Under the pieces are notes generated by a model that had not been told where the DNA came from, searched no databases, and was given only the letters and a program-made list of their open reading frames with translations. Shown one piece after another: positions 1 to 5,031 of a stretch of 5,031 nucleotides of DNA. The stretch spans positions 1 to 5,031 of the forward strand of contig CAMLMF010000229.1 of assembly GCA_946480995.1 (NCBI GenBank), written 5' to 3'. Source of the DNA: an uncultured Bdellovibrio sp. GTDB lineage: Bacteria; Bdellovibrionota; Bdellovibrionia; Bdellovibrionales; Bdellovibrionaceae. Positions within the stretch are counted from its first letter, which is position 1; every line of letters begins with the position of its first letter. The position numbers and the translations under genes were made by a program.

Positions 1-507
1 ATTGCCGATCTTTCAAGATACCGCGAAGAAAATGACAATCTGAAAAAAGAAATCGACACCTTAAAAGCAGGGGCAGCAGCTGCTCCCGCTGCGCCAGTTC
101 CGGCAGCGGCTCCGGTCGCAGCGCCAGAGCCAGTTGCGGCAGCGCCAGCTCCACCGCCGCCGGCGCCTGAACCAGTGGCGGCACCAGCGCCAGTTGCTGA
201 ACCTGTCGCTGCAGCACCGGTTGTTGAAGCGGCCTCCGTGGATGCAGATCTTGAAGCTGCTGTGGCTGCGATGGCCAATCAAGCAGCTGAAGCTCCGGCA
301 GAAGTTGCGCCAGCTCCTCCTCCTGTTGAGGCGGCCCCTGAAGCTGCCGCAGCACCCGTGGATGAAAGTGTTATCGATGATGATTTGATGAAAGAGTTCG
401 CGGCAGCAGTTCAGGGACAGAAAGATGTTTCAGCGGCCAAAAAAGCGGATGCTGAAGCTGGCAAGCTGATCAATGAGTTTGAAAACTTCGTGACGAAAAA
501 GAGCTAA
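1..507 (+). CDS. Ala/Pro-rich coiled-coil protein, C-terminal part (5' end outside window)
   Basis: The reading frame is open from the first base, so the N-terminus lies outside; 168 residues are visible. I do not recognise the family. Residues 1-22 are charged with Leu/Ile spacing typical of the end of a coiled coil. Residues 24-78 form a low-complexity Ala/Pro/Val linker with repeated PEPVAA-like units (42-47, 56-61, variant 67-71). A second Ala/Pro/Glu tract spans 95-120. Two acidic Ser-Val-Asp motifs, each followed by Leu and an Ala-rich helix, occur at 79-91 and 123-137 and look like a diverged duplication. The last 40 residues are a charged helix ending in KKS. No membrane segment is visible. 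The layout (coiled coil, flexible linker, short conserved helix) suggests a scaffold or tethering protein; a receiver or other domain could sit upstream, unseen. It is followed after 3 bases by the HEAT-repeat gene, so they probably form one operon. The frame is secure, the function unknown. Confidence 0.85.
   Translation: MADLSRYREENDNLKKEIDTLKAGAAAAPAAPVPAAAPVAAPEPVAAAPAPPPPAPEPVAAPAPVAEPVAAAPVVEAASVDADLEAAVAAMANQAAEAPAEVAPAPPPVEAAPEAAAAPVDESVIDDDLMKEFAAAVQGQKDVSAAKKADAEAGKLINEFENFVTKKS
70..360 (+). repeat. Low-complexity Ala/Pro codon tract
   Basis: Degenerate GCN/CCN codon runs encode the Ala/Pro linker of the first gene (residues 24-120), interrupted around residues 79-94 by an acidic helix. 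The units resemble one another (repeated CCAGTTGC-type blocks) but vary at third positions. This points to old protein-level repetition rather than a recent tandem DNA expansion. Confidence 0.7.
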
Positions 508-510
508 GCT

Positions 511-1248
511 ATGAATAAATTTGTTGTGGCATCATTGTTAGTTACGGGACTTACCTCAAGCGGTTTCGCAGCTACAACCGGTCCTTCATCTAGTACTTTA
601 ACTTCAGCCTTAGAAGTTCTTAAACTTCCTTCGGAAAACCGTCGCATGGTGGTCCAGGGGCAAGGCGATAAATTTTACGACAGTTTCGTACAAATGGCCT
701 TTGATGAAGCGCAACCCATGAATGTGCGTTGGCGATCTTTGATGGCAGCAGCCGAAGCGCGCGGTGAAAAATCCACGAAGGATCTTTTAAAAGCGGGTGA
801 ACATAAACATTGGTATATGCGAAACGCGGCGCTTGTGGCTTTGGCGGAAGTGAATCCCGCACAAAGTGAAAAACTAGCGCAAAAACTTTTAAAAGATAAA
901 GCCCTTGTTGTCCGTTCCGCAGCGGTTGCGACCCTAGAAAAAAGTGCGTCGGCAGAAGTGCGCGAACAATTGTGGGAAGAACTAAATCAAAAGTACAATT
1001 TCAAAAACAAACAAAGCCTGTGGATCCGTCACCAGATCGTTGAGGTTTTGGCGAAAAAACCCCTGGACCGAGAAACACAAAGTTTCGCCGGGCTTTTATC
1101 GGATAAAGACGAGCGCATTCACTTGCACGCCGTGCATGGTCTAGAACGACTGACGGGGGTTAAGTTGGGTGGCGAAAATCCCATCAAAAAGTCAGCTTTA
1201 GTCGGCCTGTGGAAAGACTACGTTAAAAACGAAAAAGTCGGACTTTAA
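511..1248 (+). CDS. Exported HEAT-repeat protein
   Basis: A 245-residue protein. Residues 1-20 form a Sec signal peptide: Lys at position 3, a hydrophobic core and a small-residue cleavage site near GFA. No lipobox Cys is present, so a soluble periplasmic protein is expected. From about residue 70 to 218 it consists of paired amphipathic helices in HEAT-like repeats, roughly 70-94, 100-128, 130-160, 168-195 and 200-218. The pattern is Arg followed by small residues then Leu, as in RNAALVALAEV (104-114) and RSAAVATLEK (135-144). HEAT solenoids are protein-binding scaffolds, so it probably holds a partner rather than catalysing a reaction; the partner is unknown. The ATG lies 3 bases after the preceding stop, with only a modest purine-rich AAAGAG (498-503) as ribosome site. 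This favours translational coupling to the upstream gene. No further membrane segments or frame breaks are seen. Confidence 0.88.
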   Translation: MNKFVVASLLVTGLTSSGFAATTGPSSSTLTSALEVLKLPSENRRMVVQGQGDKFYDSFVQMAFDEAQPMNVRWRSLMAAAEARGEKSTKDLLKAGEHKHWYMRNAALVALAEVNPAQSEKLAQKLLKDKALVVRSAAVATLEKSASAEVREQLWEELNQKYNFKNKQSLWIRHQIVEVLAKKPLDRETQSFAGLLSDKDERIHLHAVHGLERLTGVKLGGENPIKKSALVGLWKDYVKNEKVGL

Positions 1249-1287
1249 AAGCCTTTTTCCAGGCAATTCTGCACACAAAACCAGACT

Positions 1288-1306
1288 CGACCTGACGTCG
1301 TTTTTT
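1288..1306 (+). terminator. Weak terminator-like hairpin with T6 tract
   Basis: A 4-bp stem (CGAC 1288-1291 with GTCG 1297-1300, 5-base loop) is followed at once by six T residues (1301-1306). It sits in the 72-base gap between the HEAT-repeat gene and the GTG-started gene, where a terminator would be sensible. The stem is short, so it may be a leaky terminator or chance. Confidence 0.35.
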
Positions 1307-1312
1307 ACCGAT

Positions 1313-1318
1313 GAAGGG
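1313..1318 (+). promoter_or_regulatory. Ribosome binding site unusually close to the GTG start
   Basis: GAAGGG is the only Shine-Dalgarno-like sequence before the GTG at 1321, and only two bases separate them, closer than the usual 5-9. Together with the GTG start this predicts weak translation initiation, or real initiation at a later codon. Confidence 0.4.
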
Positions 1319-1320
1319 CC

Positions 1321-2844
1321 GTGCTTTTACGTTCATTTTTAATCTTATTTTGCAGTTTTTTTGTCGTGGCGAAAGTCATGGCGGCAGACATGTGCGAATT
1401 GTCATCTTTTAAGCCGCGAAGCCTTAAAGACGACACCTGCAAACTGCATCAAGCCGCCGCCGGTTGTGAGCAATATCACGAACAGTTAAAACAAGAACTT
1501 GGGGCAGGTGAAGCCGCACAACTTGCGATGAACTGCAATGATCGCGACGAAACGATCGATGCGGTAAAGACTTGTACTGCCACCGCCGGGGTTTTAACGG
1601 TGAGCTTAATGAAAAACATCGCGGCGAAAGCCGCGACTTCAGCGCTCAATGCCTATTTTTTGGCAGACATGATGAATGATGCCTTAAAGTCTGACAAACA
1701 ATGCATGGAAGATGTTGAAGGTAAAAGGCATTTGGTCAGAACGTATAATCAAGCCGTGGCAGAATTTACGGTGCTGCTAGAAACCCGAGGGCAAAAGTTA
1801 GATGCACAGGGTTTGTCGATTGAAACCTTTGGGCCATTTTACGCAAATGATTCTTTAAAAAATATCCCATGCCAGGATTTGCGTCGCTTGCTGTATGAAA
1901 AAGAAAAAGCCTTGAAGGCCAAAGTGGGGCCGTTCATCGCCCAGGGGAAATTATCAACGCAAGAGTACGAAGACACTTTCACAGCAGGAATGATGGGGCC
2001 GCAGAATAAAATTAAATTTGAATGCTTAAAGCCTTCGGTGCAATGGGCTGTGCGCTGTAACTTAGCCAGCATGGGAATCTTAGGGGCAAAGGCCGTGATG
2101 ACGCCGCTTACGAAAAAATTATTGGGTTTGGATCCAGCGACGTTGCGGCAAATTGATGAGGCAGCGTTAGCGAATGTCGGGCTTTTTGAAGTTTCAAAAA
2201 AAGGTGGCTTATACAATCTTTTTAAAAGTTCCATTTACGACAAGGACGCCGTGTATTTGGGGATTGCCAATGCCCCGGGGCATGGCACGCATCACTATTA
2301 TTTGATTGCCGGGAATAAACGTTACGACGGCAGTCCGTTTTTCACGGCTTCAAAAACCAAAGATTTGAAAGAAAATGCGGCGGTTGCAAAAGGCGTGATC
2401 TTTAAAATGAACGTGCCCGAAGAAGTGTCGGCCAAAGTTGTTGCGGCGATTGAAAAGAACGCGAACTCGCGCAACTTAAGTTGTCTGAATGGCGCGTGCA
2501 ATGTTTTAGACGATGCGGGAATCACCATTCCCGGTGTTGAAAAAGGGCAAGTCTTTAAGCTCATTCCCGTGGTTCGCGGTTTGGTGCAAGGGGAGGTGAA
2601 AACCTCTGCTGGTTCTGCCCCGGTGACGATGCATGCAACATCTGCCCGCGAGGTTGAGCACTTTTTAGCGCAAGTCAGAACGAAAAATCAAAACATGATT
2701 GAAAGAGCCGCGGGACAAGCTGCCTTTAAGGGTGTCATCGTGATGGGGGCTGTGGGTGTTGGTGCGGGACTTACACAAGACAGTCAGTACGTTGTGTATA
2801 AAATCAGTGAAGAAAAAAGTACTGACAAAAACTTGAATAAATAA
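1321..2844 (+). CDS. Secreted Cys-rich protein, possible permuted papain-like (LRAT/YiiX-type) enzyme
   Basis: A 507-residue protein of unassigned family. The start is GTG: an in-frame TGA at 1312-1314 rules out anything further upstream, and starting later would lose the signal peptide. Residues 1-21 form a Sec signal peptide (Arg4, Leu/Phe-rich core, cleavage near VMA). C11 in the core does not fit a lipobox. The mature part has eleven Cys (25, 40, 49, 72, 85, 128, 184, 235, 246, 388, 393), suggesting disulphides in an oxidising compartment. Residues 311-336 read like a beta strand pair ending THHYYLIAGNKRYDGSP, similar in shape to the His-bearing strand of LRAT/YiiX-like permuted NlpC/P60 folds. 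About 63 residues on, SCLNGACNVLDDAGI (387-401) resembles the helix that starts with the catalytic Cys in that fold. H325 and C388 are thus my candidate pair. The enzyme call is inference; if correct, likely substrates are peptidoglycan or lipid/acyl amides. A glycine-rich hydrophobic stretch lies near the C-terminus (about 467-485). The gene converges on the - strand lipoprotein operon. Confidence 0.8.
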   Translation: MLLRSFLILFCSFFVVAKVMAADMCELSSFKPRSLKDDTCKLHQAAAGCEQYHEQLKQELGAGEAAQLAMNCNDRDETIDAVKTCTATAGVLTVSLMKNIAAKAATSALNAYFLADMMNDALKSDKQCMEDVEGKRHLVRTYNQAVAEFTVLLETRGQKLDAQGLSIETFGPFYANDSLKNIPCQDLRRLLYEKEKALKAKVGPFIAQGKLSTQEYEDTFTAGMMGPQNKIKFECLKPSVQWAVRCNLASMGILGAKAVMTPLTKKLLGLDPATLRQIDEAALANVGLFEVSKKGGLYNLFKSSIYDKDAVYLGIANAPGHGTHHYYLIAGNKRYDGSPFFTASKTKDLKENAAVAKGVIFKMNVPEEVSAKVVAAIEKNANSRNLSCLNGACNVLDDAGITIPGVEKGQVFKLIPVVRGLVQGEVKTSAGSAPVTMHATSAREVEHFLAQVRTKNQNMIERAAGQAAFKGVIVMGAVGVGAGLTQDSQYVVYKISEEKSTDKNLNK

Positions 2845-2865
2845 ATGCGCGAAACTAGTTCGCGC
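2836..2865 (-). terminator. Intrinsic terminator of the - strand lipoprotein operon
   Basis: A perfect 7-bp inverted repeat, GCGCGAA (2847-2853) and TTCGCGC (2859-2865), encloses a 5-base loop. Read on the - strand it is followed by the T-rich ATTTATTTATT (2846-2836), as expected for an intrinsic terminator. The loop contains the first two bases of the lipoprotein gene's TAG stop (2857-2855) and all of its third. On the + strand the bases after the hairpin are not T-rich, so it should act mainly leftwards. The T-rich part overlaps the 3' end of the + strand gene. Confidence 0.65.
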
Positions 2866-3367
2866 GACGTAAAGCTTCGTTGATGATCAGTTCGCGTTCG
2901 ATGCGATAGAAAATAATTTTCTCTTCCAAGCCATCAGTTTCCATATATTCAGGCTCTGAAAAGAAGTCGCGCAGGATTTCGACTTTTTTGTCGATCGTGA
3001 CTCGCGTGGATTCCCGCCCTTCGGTTTTTCCTTTGGCAAAAGTCAGCGTTAACTTGTAACGAATGCCGCTAGATGGGGGCCGTTGTTCATTTGGTGGCAA
3101 CCAACCGTCGATACCTTTGATGTATTCTGTTTCAATCACGCCAGTGTCTTGGTTTTCTTGAGCAATAGGATATTTTAAAACCGCATGGGCTGCGCGCCAC
3201 ACTTGATCGTAGTTGGCGAAGAAAACTTTTTGCTTATTGATTTGGGCCATGCGCGCGTGCGCTGACGGCTTCTTATCAAACAAGCTACACCCCATAAAGG
3301 TGCAGCCTGTGAGAATCACAAGTCCAAGAAGGATTTTTCTAGAAAGAGACTGTGCTGTGTGTGACAT
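2855..3367 (-). CDS. Small lipoprotein, BamC-like appearance
   Basis: A 170-residue protein from the ATG at 3367. Residues 1-21 are a lipoprotein signal peptide with Arg10-Lys11, a Leu/Ile/Val core and the lipobox LTGC, giving acylated C22. The +2 residue is Thr, not Asp, which fits outer-membrane delivery. A second Cys at 27 sits in FMGC. The mature domain opens with a helix YDQVWRAAHAVL (53-64), then a strand-like TGVIETEYI (75-83). Amphipathic strands follow at YKLTLTF (104-110) and TRVTIDKKVEIL (121-132), and a C-terminal helix from about 146. This order resembles the helix-grip domain of BamC/NlpB-type lipoproteins, but similarity is by eye only and the protein is shorter than BamC, which has two such domains. 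Its start overlaps the end of the upstream lipoprotein gene by 29 bases in a different frame, so the two are translationally linked. A TTG 15 bases upstream (3382) could also start it, adding five residues. Confidence 0.85.
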   Translation of the reverse strand: MSHTAQSLSRKILLGLVILTGCTFMGCSLFDKKPSAHARMAQINKQKVFFANYDQVWRAAHAVLKYPIAQENQDTGVIETEYIKGIDGWLPPNEQRPPSSGIRYKLTLTFAKGKTEGRESTRVTIDKKVEILRDFFSEPEYMETDGLEEKIIFYRIERELIINEALRRAN

Positions 3368-4790
3368 GTGTTGCGGCTTCAATCATAGCAGGGCCTACGG
3401 GAGCTTGGGAAGCAGTTTGGCTGCCGACAAAACTTACGGCCCAGCGTTTCTTTCCAGGGGTTGCTTTGTCAGTTGGCCAACGCGGAACCTTCATGCTTTC
3501 AAGCCATGTGGTTGCATAGATTTCCCACTGCGGGTTTTGGATCTTCACTTTTGCAGCGCCTTGCTGAACTTCTTCTTCGTTCGACAGAACGGAATAAGTC
3601 GCAATCGGATTAATGCCCGCAACTGCACTGAATTTAGGCATAATCACATCGTCCCCAGAAACTCGTGGGTCTGCAATCATCGGCAACATTTTCGGAGTAA
3701 TCCCGGAAACAAACGGAGCAAGGGCCGCACTCATACGGTCTCCGCCAGTTTTCATTTCTTCTGATTTTTTTAGGACACCTAGGGCTAAGGCTTCAGCGCC
3801 CGGTAAGATGTTAAGCTCTGCTTTATCGAATTGTGGGATTTTTTTAAAGTCGGTGGGGATTAAGTATCCAGACTGATTGGCAACGCTGATGGCGATAAAG
3901 ATTTCGTCATGTTTTACGGCTGGCGCCACCATCACTTTAGGCTCTGCAAAAGCCAGTTCGTTGGTTGGTAGGTCGATTTTAGTTTGCGAGCTTTTGATTT
4001 CTAGATCACGAACGGCGCCGCCATGGATTTTGAAATCGTTGATCAATTCATAAAACGCTTTGCCAGCGCGCAGTTGATCCACCGTAGAACGGAACGGGAA
4101 GCGGCCGCGAGCTGCGAACACGCGGTTCACACCAGGATTGCCGTAATAAATTCGGTAAATCGGTTTGTCCAATTTCACCGTAAAGATCCCGAATTTTTCT
4201 TCTTGAGAAGGCAAAGAAATATTCGAAGGCACGTCGATTTGCTGGCCAAGCGGGGTGATGCGATCTGTTTGCGGACTGATCACGCGGTCCATACTAAATG
4301 ACAACATATCCAGTTTGCTAAATGCAGGCATCACCAAACCAAAATCAGCCCAACCATCTTTGTGTACGATCGGCAGATTTAAAGTTGTCCCGGTAACTTC
4401 GTGTTGGATTTTCGTTGGCTGAGCGCGTAAGCGGATATTTAAAGCCCCTGGTTCTTGATTTAAATAAGTCAGGCGCATGTAACCTGGGGCGTGAACCGTG
4501 ATCGGTTCCGTGGTGTTCCACTGGGCTGGGATTTCGATGCGGCCATCAGCATCAGCGGTCAAAAAGTTGCCTTCAAAAGGTATATTTAGGGCAGATCCGA
4601 TTAAAATTTGAGCACCGGCCAAAGCTTCGCCGTCATAATTTTTAATAGTGATCACGTTTTCTTGGGTTTGATCATTCCAGATCAGTCCCGAAACTTGTTC
4701 CGTGAAAGAACTTGGTTTTTGCGGTTTTTCATCCTTACCGCAGCCTGCAAGCAATGCCGGCACAGCTAATGACATCATTAGTTTCTTCAT
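3339..4790 (-). CDS. Large lipoprotein with N-terminal carboxypeptidase-regulatory-like domain
   Basis: A 483-residue protein. I place the start at the ATG at 4790, not the upstream in-frame start at 4859. A strong GGAGG (4804-4800) lies 9 bases before it, and the protein then begins with a standard lipoprotein signal: Lys2-Lys3, a hydrophobic core and lipobox LAGC with acylated C17. The upstream alternative falls inside the -35 box. Gly at +2 fits outer-membrane sorting. A Lys/Pro/Ser tether (18-29) precedes a beta-rich segment at about 46-122. Its features (DGEALAGAQI, then ADADGRIEIP, then ITVHAPGYMRL) match the carboxypeptidase-regulatory / CnaB-like fold, which usually binds or spaces rather than catalyses. 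The remaining 360 residues I do not recognise. They look beta-rich in the first part (about 130-290) and mixed after that, with no metal-binding or catalytic motif visible and only one Cys, the lipid anchor. It is the first gene of a two-gene operon with its own promoter. A surface or periplasmic structural role is inference. Confidence 0.88.
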   Translation of the reverse strand: MKKLMMSLAVPALLAGCGKDEKPQKPSSFTEQVSGLIWNDQTQENVITIKNYDGEALAGAQILIGSALNIPFEGNFLTADADGRIEIPAQWNTTEPITVHAPGYMRLTYLNQEPGALNIRLRAQPTKIQHEVTGTTLNLPIVHKDGWADFGLVMPAFSKLDMLSFSMDRVISPQTDRITPLGQQIDVPSNISLPSQEEKFGIFTVKLDKPIYRIYYGNPGVNRVFAARGRFPFRSTVDQLRAGKAFYELINDFKIHGGAVRDLEIKSSQTKIDLPTNELAFAEPKVMVAPAVKHDEIFIAISVANQSGYLIPTDFKKIPQFDKAELNILPGAEALALGVLKKSEEMKTGGDRMSAALAPFVSGITPKMLPMIADPRVSGDDVIMPKFSAVAGINPIATYSVLSNEEEVQQGAAKVKIQNPQWEIYATTWLESMKVPRWPTDKATPGKKRWAVSFVGSQTASQAPVGPAMIEAATHVTHSTVSF

Positions 4791-4799
4791 AAGCTTCCC

Positions 4800-4804
4800 C
4801 CTCC
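4800..4804 (-). promoter_or_regulatory. Strong ribosome binding site that fixes the lipoprotein start
   Basis: On the - strand GGAGG, within GGAGGGGG, lies 9 bases before the ATG at 4790. It is the best ribosome site in the window. It decides the start of the large lipoprotein against the in-frame start 69 bases upstream. Confidence 0.8.
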
Positions 4805-4830
4805 GTGGTGGTTTTCTTACAACACCTGTT

Positions 4831-4859
4831 ATTGCATTCGCGAAGAGCTTTGGGGTCAA
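4831..4859 (-). promoter_or_regulatory. Sigma-70-type promoter of the lipoprotein operon
   Basis: Reading leftwards, TTGACC (4859-4854) is a 5/6 match to the -35 box. After exactly 17 bases TGCAAT (4836-4831) is a 4/6 match to the -10 box. Transcription would start near 4824, giving a leader of about 34 bases with the GGAGG site and the ATG at 4790. Position and spacing are right, which supports it more than the -10 match alone. Confidence 0.6.
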
Positions 4860-4918
4860 GACTAAAGGCGGGGGAGATTGTGATTTTTAAAAAAGAGCAT
4901 ATAACGCAAAGCCCATTA

Positions 4919-4947
4919 TTGACTTAGCGCGCCCCAACCATTAAAAA
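4919..4947 (+). promoter_or_regulatory. Sigma-70-type promoter of the tRNA gene
   Basis: TTGACT (4919-4924) is a 5/6 -35 match, followed after 17 bases by TAAAAA (4942-4947), a 4/6 -10 match. A start near 4954 would give a leader of about 26 bases before the tRNA at 4980. An A/T-rich tract (4882-4895) lies upstream, a little further than a typical UP element. It points away from the lipoprotein promoter, so the 190-base gap 4791-4979 is a divergent regulatory region. Confidence 0.5.
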
Positions 4948-4979
4948 TCCTAACTCGCACAATCAAACGTGCTTCGTGT

Positions 4980-5031
<52 letters not shown>

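Noticed and set aside
61..282. Open frame on the - strand rich in Arg, Trp and Cys
   Set aside because: It is the antisense of the Ala/Pro codon tract; GC-rich repetitive codons give such composition by chance, and there is no ribosome site.
1251..1264. GCCT/AGGC hairpin just after the HEAT-repeat gene
   Set aside because: Only 4 bp and not followed by a T tract; likely chance.
1839..2234. Open frame of 131 codons on the - strand
   Set aside because: Antisense to the secreted Cys-rich gene, whose signal peptide, length and composition are clearly better.
3213..3764. Open frame of 183 codons on the + strand
   Set aside because: It lies antisense to two well-supported lipoprotein genes; its translation is rich in Cys, His, Phe and Arg with no domain-like pattern.
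4791..4859. 23-residue N-terminal extension of the large lipoprotein
   Set aside because: It would bury the lipoprotein signal peptide, starts inside the predicted -35 box and ignores the strong GGAGG before 4790.
4957..4972. GCAC/GTGC inverted repeat in the tRNA leader
   Set aside because: A 4-bp stem with an 8-base loop is expected by chance and has no terminator or operator character.

Overview
The window looks like ordinary chromosomal DNA of a Gram-negative bacterium. It has two lipobox lipoproteins, two proteins with Sec signal peptides and dense coding on both strands. The mix of Lys/Ala-rich exported proteins, moderate GC and unassigned secreted proteins resembles Bdellovibrio-type predatory bacteria (Bdellovibrionota). 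That assignment is an impression from style, not proof. No mobile element, CRISPR array, phage gene or recognisable defence locus is visible, and no stretch longer than about 200 bases lacks a gene.

Left part, + strand (1-2844). The window opens inside a gene whose visible part encodes a short coiled coil, an Ala/Pro-rich linker and a charged C-terminal helix (1-507). Three bases after its stop begins a secreted HEAT-repeat protein (511-1248), so the two are almost certainly co-transcribed. After a 72-base gap with a weak terminator-like hairpin comes a GTG-started, Cys-rich secreted protein of 507 residues (1321-2844). Its C-terminal half has a His-strand and Cys-helix arrangement resembling circularly permuted papain-like (LRAT/YiiX/NlpC-P60-type) enzymes.

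Right part, - strand (4859-2836). A two-gene lipoprotein operon runs leftwards. It has a well-formed promoter (TTGACC, 17 bases, TGCAAT), a strong GGAGG ribosome site and a 483-residue lipoprotein with an N-terminal carboxypeptidase-regulatory-like beta domain (4790-3339). This overlaps by 29 bases a 170-residue lipoprotein with a BamC-like look (3367-2855). The operon ends in a perfect 7-bp hairpin whose loop carries the last gene's stop codon. It converges on the + strand gene with only 10 bases between the stops.

Right edge, + strand. A separate promoter (TTGACT, 17 bases, TAAAAA) reads into a tRNA with anticodon CAT (elongator Met or Ile2), cut off by the window end.

Most of these genes act, or are predicted to act, in the cell envelope. 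The most interesting item is the possible secreted permuted-papain enzyme; nothing here amounts to a demonstrable new system.
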